DNA of 64,000 nt. Source: Lepidodermella squamata (lineage: Eukaryota > Gastrotricha). The notes below the pieces were generated by a model that was given only the letters and a program-made list of their open reading frames with translations, was not told the DNA's origin and ran no database searches. A program made the translations under genes and the position numbers. Position 1 is the stretch's first letter, and each line of letters begins with the position of its first letter. The stretch spans positions 1,922,001 through 1,986,000 of the forward strand of contig JBLDXI010000007.1 of NCBI GenBank assembly GCA_047495785.1, in the 5' to 3' direction. Shown one piece after another: positions 47,484 through 60,209 of the stretch.

Positions 47484-49825
47484 TTTAGACCATCCACTGA
47501 TCGAAAAAGCGAATAAAAAAGATTCCACGAACTTGTGAATAGCAGCTGGTATGCTATGATGTTGCCAATAATGAAACGCGCTGGTCGGGTGGCTCTGAAT
47601 GCCCCAAGAGGGGGCGCTAAATTGTTCGTTGTTCGACTTCCGATAGCCTTGTAGTTGTGTAGTACGCCGACTTTATTCATATTATCGGCCGTTTATTGCT
47701 CTTCTTTTCTAGAAGGCGGAAGTTCAGCCATTTTTCACAAAAGAAAGACAATAAGGCTACTCGTGTGACTAAAGTTTTGCCTTTATACTGCAAATTAGAG
47801 ATTAGGGCCGTGTTTGTGTTATCGGCAGCGCGTGACACGGCCTCCGGAGCTATGTGCAAAGAGGCGCGAAAGTGAATAAATCGAATCGATTTTTTTGTTC
47901 ATTCACTGGTATATGCGGCTACTTTCTAAATAATACCGCTCAACTAGCCGTCAGAATCCGGAAATCGCCCCTCGGGATTCAACAAAGCGTAAAACAAAAG
48001 GAACCGATTCAAGTGATGTGTCAGCTGCTTTTATTACTCTATTATCATCATCAATATTTATCTCTCGAAATAATAATTGTCAATATAGTCTATATAATTG
48101 ATATTTAGCAAGTAAACATAATGTATATTTCGGAGACGAAGAAGCAGCGCGAAAATTGAAACGTTATAATGAAATTATTCCAAGACGATTTTTCTCAACA
48201 TTGAATGTCACCCATCGGTCGGGTAACTCAGACTCAGATTCAACGTTTTTTGTACACAATCAGATTCATCACCCTCCATCGTAATTAGACATTTGCTTGA
48301 TGATATTTACACACGAAAAGAATAGGAGCACGATATTAGCGCGCGTTGTTTGTCAATCGAATAATATCTCGGCATAAAATCGCGCTTGTGACAATTTTGA
48401 TTTCGTTAGGTGTATCAGTGACTAGAGCGCGCGTTCGTAAAAAATTGTACAACAATTATCGTTATTATGCACTCAGTATATATATTTACAAATTTCAATC
48501 GCAACGAGAGAAAGAGAAAACGGAAATTTGTGGCAAGTTAGATGTTCTGAACGAGAAGAGGAGAACGGAGAGATGATCAGTTTTTTTTGGCAATTTTTCG
48601 CGAAATTGCGAGGTTGTTATTTTACGTAGGTCATTTGCACCTCATTCATTCATTCCGTATGATTTATTTTTTTGTGAAAAAGTCATTCATTCAATCAGGC
48701 TTTTGTTTACGCGTCTTCTTTGGCGCTGCTGGCAAGAATCGTGCAAGTTGGAAGTTGGCGAATTTTCACGGTCCTATAACATGCGCTTAGGTTTTCGAAG
48801 TATAGCCTTAGTAAGAAGAAAGAGCTATCCGATAAGACACGTTGCGGCTAGAACACAGACGGTTGTTCAAAACAGTCAAAAAGAGACGAAGGTTCAAAAA
48901 GTAGTAACATTCAAAAGACAAGAAGAAGTCGGCATATCACACCCAGCGCGTCAAAAGTTAAGAAGCGTACATCAATAATCATGCTCGTGCTGTTAGTTCA
49001 TACGGTATAAGACGTGAGTAGTTGTAGTACGGTAGTAGGTATAATGTTACACAGTAAGAATAGTATCGATATAACAATAAATGCGGATATATAACGATAG
49101 GAATAGTAAAGGTAAGATGCGTAATTATCGGCGATTTAACAGTATTTTTTCCAATGGCGAAGGTGCAGAAGGTTAAGGCGTTATTTTACGGTATACAAAT
49201 GTATCAGGACAAGTGGAGCACGCACGGTTCCGATAGTAAAACAACAACAACATCGGCAACAAAGAATCTCTAAAACAACAACAAGAACAACAGAGGCGAA
49301 AACGGGGACAACTGGCAAACAGGCGAAACAAAAAACACAAACAAGCCGCAACGTTTAAAAAAAACGATCAGGTCATTACTCCTTCTTTCAACTGGGCACA
49401 GAAGAATGCACAATGCGCTTGTGTTCCGAGGTTAAAAAACTACTGTTCTTTGTAATAATAACGGCCGTAAATTTTGTACATCTCGTACATAGGAAGCACG
49501 GTTCTGATCCACCACGTTTTCTCTCAAGGCATCGTCGATGTACAAAAACTGCCCCGACTCGATGAAGAACGTTAGCAACGTTAGCTAGGTATCAGAAGAC
49601 ACGAATAGAGAAAATTATAGGCTGTACAGTTTGTCATCGTCAGTAAAGCACAAAATGGCTGTTTAGTAGATAACATCATCATAGAAACATTAGAAGATAT
49701 GCGATTTTTCATCAATTTTTCTAGTACAAGAACAAGAGAAAGTCTTTCCGAAAAAATGAAGATTCAAACTGGCACCAATTGTATCATTTTCGACGACCAT
49801 GTTACTTGTTCGAAAGCACGTCCGC
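47484..49825. other. Long non-coding interval, probably mostly RBFOX 3' UTR
   Basis: About 2.3 kb, AT-rich, with no protein-like frame in which I have confidence. The RBFOX coding region ends at 49826 on the minus strand, and long 3' UTRs are usual for this family, so much of this may be UTR. Small ORFs (for example 48703-48978 +) lack coding features. Confidence 0.4.
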
Positions 49826-52800
49826 TCAATAAGGCGAGAATCGTTGGGCCGAGGCGCGATACGCCGAATTTTGCTGGAAATAATTCAAAAAATTAGACGA
49901 ATGAAAAATTGACAATTTAGCAGATGACTCACCCCCAAGCCGAGAAGAGGTCCAACATGGCTGATGTACTGCTCGGCGGTCGCGTTACCAGACGCAAGAG
50001 CCGAACCGGGCGCAGTAAGAAAGGCCAAAGTCTGAGCAGCTTGTTGCTGTTGAACGGCCTGGGCCTGAGCTTGAGCCTGGGCCGTCGCCTGTTGTTGCTG
50101 AACACCGGCTTGCTGCCCCGGCTGTCCGGCGGCTTGGAAGGCACTGAGCGGTAGCGTAGCAAAGCGGATCGCCTGTTGTTGCGGCGTGGCGGCCGGCTGC
50201 GGGGCCAACGCGAGGGCTTGTTGCTGCTGGTTGCCGACGGCGGCCAGCAACTGGTTCAGCTGATCGGCAGTCGCGTAGATCGTGTACGGCGCACCGGCTT
50301 GTTGCCCAGCGGCATTCGAGGCGGCCGCAGCCAACGACTGATTAGCTGAAAAATTGTAGTCTATCAATACGAGGGTGTTCGGAAACAAATAATTCAGTCT
50401 TACATTGATCGATGAGACTGAAGATGTTTTGACCTCCACCGAAACCGGTTGGAAGGAGGGCGGCTTGGCGCACGAAAGTTCCGGCCGGGGTCTGGGCCAG
50501 GGTCAGCCCGGCAGTCGACGGCGACCCGAGACTGATCTGCGGGTTGATCGAAGCTGCGGCGTAGGCAGCAGCGGCTGCGACTGCGCTATTGCTAGCGCGA
50601 ATCGGCTGACCAGCGGCACGTAGAACTGCAGCTCGTCGAAGGGCAGCTATTAATCGAAAAAAAATTTAGTACCGAAAATTTCTCAATTGCTATCAGTCTT
50701 CTTTCAAGTTTTGTTCTTTCGTTTTGCAACCCTCCTTAAAAATCTAAGTTGAACCACACTATCACGGCAAACGCTTCTACTACAAAATAAATCCCAGTTT
50801 TTTTTGCTTCATCAACAGGGGGAGCCAGTGTTCATATTGTGATCCGGTGCGATAGAACGACATGCCCAGGTCTAATCATCTAAATGACCACCATGCACCC
50901 TCATGCCTTAAATCCAGAAAAATATTTAGCGGTGAAACATGCATTTTTCAGAGAAATATATATAGTTACTGGGGGCTACTACCATCATAACACAATTTCC
51001 AAGAAAATGGGTTGCAATGCAAAACAACGTTACAAAACTCGAAAGCATAGATAGCAGAAAAAATGAAAGAAAAATAAAGAGAGAGCAAAGAACTCTCACC
51101 GTTAACAGCGGCTAATGCATTCGTGCTGGTGTCTTTCTTCTTTGTCATCACACGTGCCGTAGCGTTATTAACCTATCATGTACAATATTTTCAATAACAG
51201 CAATAGTTGACAGGTGGGAAAAAGCAGATAATTATAATTAAAAATATCAAAATATGTTCGAACACAGAAAGGAATTTCCGCAAATTTCCAGGTAATTCTT
51301 GAACAAATGAATAATAAATTTTCACAAAAAAATAGCAGGTTATTAAACGGTGTTCGATTGGACCGATGAATCAAACATTAACATTCCATTATACACTAAA
51401 ATTTTGCAAAGAAAGGCTTCGGTCGTCATTCAATACTACAAAATTACATAAGGTTGTTAACTTTTTTGTATTAAATTATTTCAAGATAACACATCGCATT
51501 CTCTGTGGGAGGTTAAAATATATATAATTTAACTTCGATCAGCCCAATATTAAAACTGGGAGCGGGGTTTGTTCGAACAAAATATTTCACGGAAGCTACG
51601 AAGAAACCGCACCGCCACCACCAAAGCATCAAGGCACCCTTAGAAATCGTTTCGACTGTTAACTTTTTTTAGCAAGATAGCCGACTACTATTAAGCCAAG
51701 TCGTCATTGTTATAACGCATTCAGGTGTGTGCACTTTTCTTATCATGATTGAAATTTCGACACTTAAAATAGCGTGAAACAACTTGCATTCATTGATTTT
51801 TTTTGGCACTTTAAAAAATAGCGATGCAGGCATTTTTGTTTACGATAATATAAATACAGGAAGGTCAACTTGAGCTTCAGCAACTACGGCATCCAAGAGG
51901 CCCTTCCCATCAGAAGCATTCTTTCTGCATTTTATGAAAAACCATGCCTGTTACCAAGCAAGTAACAGTGTAACAAATTTACAATATATTATGAGTGTTG
52001 GCATGTTCACAAAGAGCATGATGATAGATTTTAAGGTGAACAACGTCAAAACTTGAACGTTCGGAGTAAATTTTAGTAAGAAAACTGACATGCTAAATAA
52101 AATATGCTGCCATGTTGCACAGGCTTTCACCTCCTTAATTAATAGTTCACAGAAGAGATAGAACATTGCCGCCCCCGTGTAATTTGATTTGTACAAAAAA
52201 CAAAAGTAAAGAGCTTGCGAAAAAATGCCAAAAACCGAACACGAAAAAAATCACCTCAAGGAGCATGGCTAGTTGATGTAGTTTATATCTCGCAAGTCTT
52301 GCAAAAGCTAATTTCCAAGGCGAAGCCTCGAAAGGGATTCCGGTTTATGGAACATTATTTAATATGTTCACGATTTAGAAGTAACAAGCAATGTTACGTT
52401 GTGATAATAGGAGGATATATATCAAATATATTTACGTTCCATGTCAAAATTTTCAACAAACCTCCTTAATTTCTCTCTTCAAGAAACGACTTCCTTTTCA
52501 GCACAAGACATACAGAAAGTCAATTAAAGGTACGTTTCAACTAATAGTTCGATAATATAGAGGGGTAATAAATTTCAGCGCTAATAGCTATATAGTTTTA
52601 GCCAGGTAATATAGCTAAACATAACAGAATTAGAGCATTAAATTTTACGTAATAATAGGTAGTAATGATGTAGACATTTAAAATAATTGGGGCAAGACGC
52701 GAGTAAGGGCGAATGAGACAAGCAAGCATACCTCGATTTTGCGGCCCTCGATAGTCGATCCGTTGAGCTTCGATCGGGCCATCTCGGCGTCAGTGGCATT

Positions 52801-55800
52801 GGCAAACGTAACAAAGCCAAAGCCCTTCGAGCCGCGCTCATTGAAAATAATTTCAACGTCAAGAATAGGTCCGAATTGCTAAAGATAAAAAAAAATCCGG
52901 AAATATTGAAATAATTAAGGTGGATTTTTAATACTCACTCCAAGAAGAGTTCTGAGATCGGCCTCACGGAAACGGAAGGGGATGTTGGAAACGTGGAGCC
53001 GTTTAGCGCCGGCAGCGGCTGCAGCGGCGGCGGCCGCAGCTGCGTTATTCGCCGAGTTCTGAGCGTTCGCTGCAGCGTTGGCGGCTTGCTGCGAAGCTGA
53101 ACCATTTCCCGATAGTTTTTGGCAATCACCCATAGACGAAGAAGACGAATCATTCTGTGGCATCGAAAATAAAATCGATTTTGAAATTTTCGATTTTCAA
53201 GAAATGATAATAATATCATTAGGCTATATAAATGTTTTACTTACTTGCTCAGCCATGAGCGCGCGCGCAAAAATATACGCTTGAGCTATACTAATGCAGG
53301 CCTAGTGTGAATGCTGCGATCGGCGCGACGCGCTGATTTGACAGGCAATGAGGCTCGAAATCTAATCCACGACGTCACTTTCTCGAGTAGAACGTCAATT
53401 TCAATTTAAATCCTACCAGCGGCAGCAGCGTCGACAGATAAACACGCGCGAGTAATAAAAATAAATCGAGCATGGCAGTGACTATCCCGGGGGCGCGCGG
53501 CGTTAATTTTAAACAGACAACTAACCATAGCGACAAGATCGACGGGTTGCTGACTAGTCATAAGGCAAAGACCGTTCGAGTTCGACGAGGATGAAGGCAC
53601 CGTGTTGGAAGAGGACGAGGTCTGTTGGGTATTGGCCGGGTTCTGTTGCTGTTGTTGCTGCTGTTGTTGCTGCTGTTGTTGCTCGGCGACCTGCGCCGCA
53701 AACGCAGCCGCAACTAGCGCTTGTTGATAGGCAGGGTCGGAAGACGCCGTTCGACCAACTTCTTCACCCGCTTTCGCAGGCGGTTGAACTGAAGGCTGGG
53801 TTTGGCCGGCATTAGCAGCCGCCGCGGCGACTGAGGCGCCAGAATTCGTAACGGGAACAGGAGCAGCAGACATTGGATAGCCAGCGCCGGCAGTCATGGG
53901 ACTCTGAAGAATAGCCTATATGAAAAAATTCAGGGTAAATCCGGCCAATAAAAAGATGATAAAAATGTAAATAAATAAACTATTAGGGTGGATGAATCGC
54001 GCGAGTTATAATAGCGGACTGCTGGTAGTGCAGTATGACAGATGCAGCACAGTAAAAATCTGTCGAGCGAATGCTAATTATATTAAGAGAAGCGACCGTG
54101 ATCATTAAAACGCAATGGATTCGGAAAGGCGCGACTTGCGCGCAACATCTGTTTGCGAGCAATAAAATGCGCGCGCGCAACGGGTTGTTTGACACGGAGC
54201 GCGCGCTCCTTCTTGCGCGTGCATGGCGACAGCGCAGGAAGAATTATGAGTAATGGGGGTAAAGCTGCTGCTGGCGAGGCTCCGGAGCGAGGTCAAGTCG
54301 AAAATTATACACAAACACGCGCGTTCTCGGGCTAGTATTAACGTTCGGCCGCACGCAATGCCGTTACACAACAATCGCGACCGAATTTAAGACAGATGAA
54401 GATATTATTTCGATTCACTCGAAAAAGCGTGATGATACATCTTCGCCCACTCGTCGTACTGGTAAGAGATAGCGATACAAATAATAGTAATAATAAAAGA
54501 ATTATATCTGGCGTAGAAGTAGTCTAAAAGAATATTTTTATATAAATAATCTTAATAATAATGGAAATAAAATCGAGGCAAAGTGACGATGTGCACAGAT
54601 CGACAAGGACTTGACTATAGGCGAATACTGCTACTAGTCGCGCCGCCGCGGGTATAAGCGCTGCTAGTTTTCGGCGAAATCAATCGATCTTCGAATGCGC
54701 GGATAAAGCGGCGACGAAAAGAGCGCGCAACATATGGAATGTGCGCAATAAATGAATGATGTGCCATAGACAGCAGCAGCAGCAGCGAATCTCAAGAGAA
54801 AACAGCGAGAGACACTTTCATATTGCGAATAAAATACGGCTTCTCTGTTTCCGCGGCCATGCACTGCAGCAGCTGCTGAAAGGAACAACGCTCGGCAACA
54901 ATCCTTCGGGGAGCGACGCAGCGCGCCACAAACAAGCGGACAAGTATACGGGCAATATAGCCGTTGATTGGAAACAGTGGCGCGGGTGCGGCGTATAGAT
55001 TAAACTTAAATAAAATTATCACGCAGAAAATGTCACTTTTCGTCGCCGATTTTCTGTGATATATAGAAGGCGAAATGACAGCTTTCGAGAGAAATATTCG
55101 CTTAGAGACTAGCCATGTGTGTATATAAATTGCGGATGATAATGCGTTTGCTAGGCCGAACACGCAATCACCCCATGCACTGGTTCGATAGATAGCAGGC
55201 CGCTAATTCAGCAGCTTCGGTGTGAACGCGAGAAAAAAATCCACAAAAATTGCACTGGCCAGAGTAAAAACTAGGGCGATTAACGGCGGCGATAAAGTAA
55301 GAATTTCAGAATTCAACTTTTGGCCATGTTTCATGAGGGCCAAATTAAGTTAAAATAGAGATGTATCTAATGATTTAAGTTGCGCTTATACAGTCACCTG
55401 CGGAACTTCGTCAAGACAGACGCAAGCAGGCAGAAATAGACAGAGAGACAAAAGGCGCAATGCTATCAGAGCCTCATCATCAAGTTGAAGAGTTTAACTC
55501 GGTTGAGGTGAACACAAGCTGGGAACCTCGCGTCGGCGCGTGCCCGTATACCAACCAACCAACCAGGTCGAGAAAAGCGCGAGGGTTTTGCGCGCTTGTG
55601 ATGAATGTTCTGCGGTCAGCGGCAGGTGAAACGTGCAATAAAGAGTGCAATAAAGCTAGTAATGGCGCCATGCCGACTGACTCATTTGCACGAACACATT
55701 CGCTGTGAGCTTCAAAGTGCTAACGCCGAGCTTCGAACAAGCGCGCTGCATTCATTAGTGTACCTGAGCGGGCGATTATTAGCACGGATTAAGGTGGTAA

Positions 55801-57463
55801 CATAGCCGCGAATAAACAAAATAATAATAATACTAATATTTTAGCTTGCAATGAAGCGATAAATTATGCGGCGCGGCAAGTGTTCATTAATAGCGATCAA
55901 CAAAGATAACCAGAAAAAATATAACGACAAAAAACGTACAAGTTCGGCAAGGCTTTGAGCCGATAGAAGGCCAGCTGCGTTCGTAGGAAACCAAATAGCC
56001 ATTACTTATGATTAAAATTACTGGCAATAATTCAAAAATGTTCCTGCTTAATACTGCTACTGTGTTGACTAAATTGCGAAATATATTGGAATTTTAAGAT
56101 GGATTGGGCCAATTGAAACGGTTCGATGATCTCATAGGAGTCTCTACCACTTCACTAGTATATCATCGAACGCGCAATAAACTCCCAAGAGAGGGTAGAG
56201 AGTCTATATCATATCTTTTCCCTTGACTAGAGACGGTACCGGAACGATAAACACAGCGCCCAGTGAAAGACCGAACCCAGCCGACTACAATAAAATATTC
56301 TTAATAATACATAGACGTATTGTTATAATATTATTCGTGCGATTGTATATATTGTTAACTGTAATACGGAGGCGCGGCGAAATATTTCTATTATTACGGT
56401 ATTATATAAGGCCGTTGGGGGTTTCGAACGTCGAGAGAAAATTTCGACGCGGCCAATATACGTGTTGGCGAGAGATCGCGAGCGATATTATAGACCGGGA
56501 TGAGAAATACGAGCCGTTGCTGGCATCGGCATACACAAACATCAAAACCAAACCAGTCAGGGGTGCCGTGACGGGAATGTGCTATAACACGGCCGGTTCT
56601 CTATTAAATATCTGGCGTAGTAATACTATTAGACTTTTTGCCATTATAAATATTATACAGATGCGATGGTACTGGTGGTATACTTGGTGGCGCGCCCAGT
56701 CAGAACTCTCGATAGTAAATCCCAAATTACACGAGCATTAGTCGAGCCAGGGTGAGTGAGCAATGTGCAAAAGTGCGCGCGCGCGTACCCAGATGTGTTG
56801 TATTTACGATCGGGAGCAAGCGCGCGCACGCGCAAGACCGAAAAGATGGAAATATTAGTTTTATTACAGTGCCAGGAGCGAATCGCGCGCGCGCTTCTAG
56901 ATAGATTACCGAACAACATAGACACAACAACAACAACAACAACAACCGGAGATTACCCGAGACGAATCTGCCAGGAGGAGGAAATTAACGATAAAACTTA
57001 CATTCAAAGCAACGTTAAGGCTACTTAACGTTATGTCATCTTCACTAGGCGGGATAATTGCGCCCGTGCGCTTGCCAAGGTTCAACAGGGGCAAGTCAGC
57101 GTGGCTCATCGTTGGCGGCTGTTTATCAGGTGATGGCCAGAAAAATTTCGCCCAAACGAAATCAGGTTGCGACGAGAGCGAAGACGTCGACGAGCTGGGC
57201 GAAACAGCCCCGGACGAGGGCGATTGCGGCACCGAAGCCTGGCGCTGTTGTTGCTGCTGCTTGGCTATCAACAACTGCTGTTGGCGTTGCAGGCTATTGA
57301 TCACCTGAGCCGCCGACATTTCGGACAGGTTGAAGCAGTTGCTTGAATCGCAAAGCACGTACGGCGAGTGGTGGGCATGGAGCATGCGATTCGGTTGAAG
57401 GCTAATTGTTGAGGCAGGCATGTTCGGCGATGATTTTTTATCTTCAATAAACGACAACACCAT
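49826..57463 (-). CDS. RBFOX: RBFOX (Fox-1) splicing regulator
   Basis: The largest gene in the window. Exons: 57463-57002, 53915-53526, 53154-52939, 52878-52732, 51172-51100, 50646-50404, 50345-49933 and 49873-49826, giving 663 residues. RBFOX binds (U)GCAUG and controls alternative splicing. The RRM begins [18 protein letters not shown] and continues [21 protein letters not shown] and [10 protein letters not shown], nearly identical to the vertebrate form. The split sites inside and after the RRM are conserved. N-terminal to it are a Ser-rich segment, 13 consecutive Gln (about 233-245) and a run of Ala. The C-terminal part is Gln/Ala-rich. The tiny last exon encodes a tail ending RFSPY, equivalent to the RFAPY end of vertebrate RBFOX. 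A second start (MAEQ, exon 53256-53245) gives a 383-residue short form. Confidence 0.93.
50647..51099 (-). promoter_or_regulatory. RBFOX intron with two TGCATG motifs
   Basis: This 453-bp intron carries two copies of TGCATG in the sense (minus) direction, at 50897-50892 and 50943-50938, 46 bp apart. TGCATG is the RBFOX binding element, and RBFOX genes are known to regulate their own splicing. Chance expectation for a hexamer on one strand of 453 bp is about 0.1. Confidence 0.5.
51173..52731 (-). other. RBFOX intron after the RRM exon
   Basis: 1.56 kb intron between 52732 and 51172. AT-rich with no coding frames that I support. No repeat was recognised. Confidence 0.5.
53245..53256 (-). other. 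RBFOX alternative first coding exon (MAEQ)
   Basis: ATGGCTGAGCAA followed directly by gtaagt, 90 bp upstream of the exon 53154-52939 and in phase 0 with it. This would start a short isoform lacking the Ser-rich and poly-Gln N-terminus. It implies an internal promoter, in a CpG-rich patch just upstream (53259-53520). Confidence 0.6.
53916..57001 (-). other. RBFOX first intron, CpG-rich
   Basis: 3.1 kb. Unlike the rest of the window it is studded with GCGC/CGCG runs (for example near 54166-54210, 55578-55605, 56778-56790, 56883-56894). It also has an (ACA)n microsatellite at about 56927-56947. TGCATG in sense orientation occurs at 54863-54858 and 55179-55174. No exon was found. The composition suggests promoter or enhancer content. 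Confidence 0.5.
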
Positions 57464-60209
57464 TACTGCGCACTGGCGGCGACGACGACGACAAGACGAC
57501 GACGATAGAAAAAAATCGAACACGCAATCGATGCTTACTACGGCTACAGGCTTTTGGGTACGAATCAGGCTAAATTCGACGCTATACTAATTTTAGCTCG
57601 TACGAACAGGAAATGAGTGAAATGACATGAACGACGAACAAACGCAAAAACTGCGGCGGGATGACCTGGCCCCACCGCTCAAACGGTTTTATTAGATTTA
57701 ATTAGACGGCGCGCAGTTGCTCAAAAGACAAGATGAGGTCACTCCCGGTTTTATTATACGCGCGCGTATTAGTAATAAACATAGGTTTAATTGATAAATT
57801 GTACGCCGTTCTTAAATTGGACCTACCTTTTTACAGTTCAGGGTTATCGACCTGCCGCATTTTGTTGGATAAAAATGAGGAAAAATATTTCTACGATAAC
57901 GACAAAAATGATCGAAAATATGAAAGAATTGAAATGAAGAAAAGGCAAAGATATATTTGGAAAAGGTGTACATTCATGTATGAACATTTCGATTGCATGA
58001 GCATGGCTAGTTTACGGCCGAAACGTCGGGTTCACCATCTGATCGCGGAATAAAATAATGACTATAATATGTGCGTCCTCCCCCGATTTTTGGGAGTAGA
58101 TGAAAGCATTTCACCTGTGAATATCTGAGTCCGAGTCGGGCAATTACGATTTCTAAGAAGCTCAATTAATTGCCTTTCATGGCGAGCTTGAAAGTGAGAG
58201 GCCCGAAAATTCGGGAAGAATATTTAAACGCCCTTAGGCTCTTGAACTTCGAATTGGCTATACTTAAAATGTAAAATTATGAAACGAAGCTAAATTCCAT
58301 CGCTTATATAATCAGGTGATCTGCGGCATTTCCGACACAGTTCAATGGAAATTTTAGACTGAGAACAATTACGTTTCAGCTATTGAATAATTTCCAAATC
58401 ATTCTCATGCCTTGATATTTTTTTTGGTTTTTTTGGTCCATAAATTGACGGAATAAAAAAGATAGGTAATAGCTTGAAGAGAAATTAGGAGAAAATTCTG
58501 CTCATTCGCTATTGTGATAGGTACTGCGTCATAGAAATAGCTGTAAATCACACAAGGGAATCGAATCGGATTAACACACTTTTGAAGGCAGAGGGATCCT
58601 TCAGTTAAATGAACTCATTAAAAAATGCGCTATTTTTAAACAAAAAACCCAAGTTCCAAGACGCCACTAAATTACTAAAATAGCATTTTCACGCGCAGAT
58701 CGATTGCGGAACGATAAAAATAATTAAGTCAACCCAAAGAATTTAGTAACAGAAAGAAAATCTGCGAATCCATGCAAGTAGATGTAAGTAGCCGCATATC
58801 TACTATGACGCTCGCAATTAGTGCCCAGTTTCAATTCTGTAATATGTTCCACTTCAAGCATTTTCCTTGCGATGCTCGAGGAGCGATGCCTCGAATTTTT
58901 AATCGGATTTCGATAAATCCAGGAAATAATGGTAAGAAAGCTATTTTATGTGAAGAGAGAGCCGAAATATAATCTTAATTAATTCGCTAAAAATTATCTG
59001 CCATTTCATTTAGTGGGTTAAGAGATATGGCCTTGAAAAAAGTTGGTATTAATTTTTAAAGTTTTACGTGTATTTCTGACGGGAATTTGCGAATCAAGTG
59101 TTTACTGTGGTCTATGGCCCGTGGCCATTATTTTTACAGCAGAATAGTAGCTATTTTCGCAGTAATAAACGCAGATTTTCGCGCTGAAAGATACACAAGG
59201 TGCTGTACCTGAGGGCACAGCATCGAAAAAACGCGATGAGCAGCTGCATCAAAAAATTGAAGTCGGTTAAATGTGCCGTGTGCTGCCTGTTTGCATACCT
59301 CTGGCAGCCTTGTGTCGTAAAAAATTATATGATGATAGCTTTAATGATAATAAATACCTACTTTTACACAGGTAAGTAGCGCTACTAAATGGGAGTTTCA
59401 TCCGCGCGCGCTCACTCATACCCTGGCGCTATATTTCTTGCATTTATTTTATTTAGGACCTGTCGCGTGTCAAACGTCAAAGGCCCTATTTAAGCGAAGA
59501 AGTCAGCGATGAAAACTCCAGGCGTCTTTCACTCGCTCTTTATGATCAGAAGCAAGAAGAATCTTAGTTTGGTAAGAAGATGTTGACTCGAGATAATGAG
59601 CCGAAAAATATTTAATTAATGGCTCTTAGTTCGTTGTTTTTTGGCGCGAAAAGTTTAGAGAAATATACCTACCCAGGCCAGCATGTGATAGCCGAATTAT
59701 CCTAATAACACGTCCTAAAACTTTCCACTGCGTTGTTTTTGAAGGCAGTGAGCCAGACAACGTGTCTATTATAAAATATGCATGTCTCGAAAAGCACGCC
59801 CTGCTTGTTAGCAGTAATATTATTACTATTATGTCAGGTGGAACGCCATAACGTTGTATTACAGTATCTAAATTGCAAATATACGTATTTTATGGCCCTA
59901 TTGCCACGTTTTTTATGCATGCCTCGGCGGTGCCGAGCTTTCAGCCAGCCCAAGTTCATTAGTCGCATTATTTTCTCGCTTCGTTTCGTCCTGAAATTCG
60001 AATCATTAACCCTTCAAATTAAATCATTTCATTTACATAGCAAAAACACGATTTCTGGTGCTTCGAAAATTAGTTTATTTCACACTTTTTATTGAAAATA
60101 CAACAGGGCTGCGGGAGGCCTATCACTGAGTCATCTATGACACCAGACTTCGAATCGAGCATGAAACAATTCTTGGATGATAAAAAATGTGATCAGTCGG
60201 GGTTTGTGT
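57464..60209. other. Intergenic, upstream of RBFOX
   Basis: About 2.7 kb. The part nearest RBFOX is CpG-rich like its first intron; the rest is AT-rich. A 105-codon frame at 59778-60095 (+) starts with a hydrophobic run but has no other coding feature. No RNA gene was recognised. Confidence 0.4.

Noticed and set aside
48703-48978. 91-codon plus-strand ORF, basic
   Set aside because: No conserved look, and it lies in probable RBFOX 3' UTR on the other strand.
59778-60095. 105-codon ORF with signal-peptide-like start
   Set aside because: The later part is low-quality sequence with no Cys pattern or domain, in an AT-rich region.
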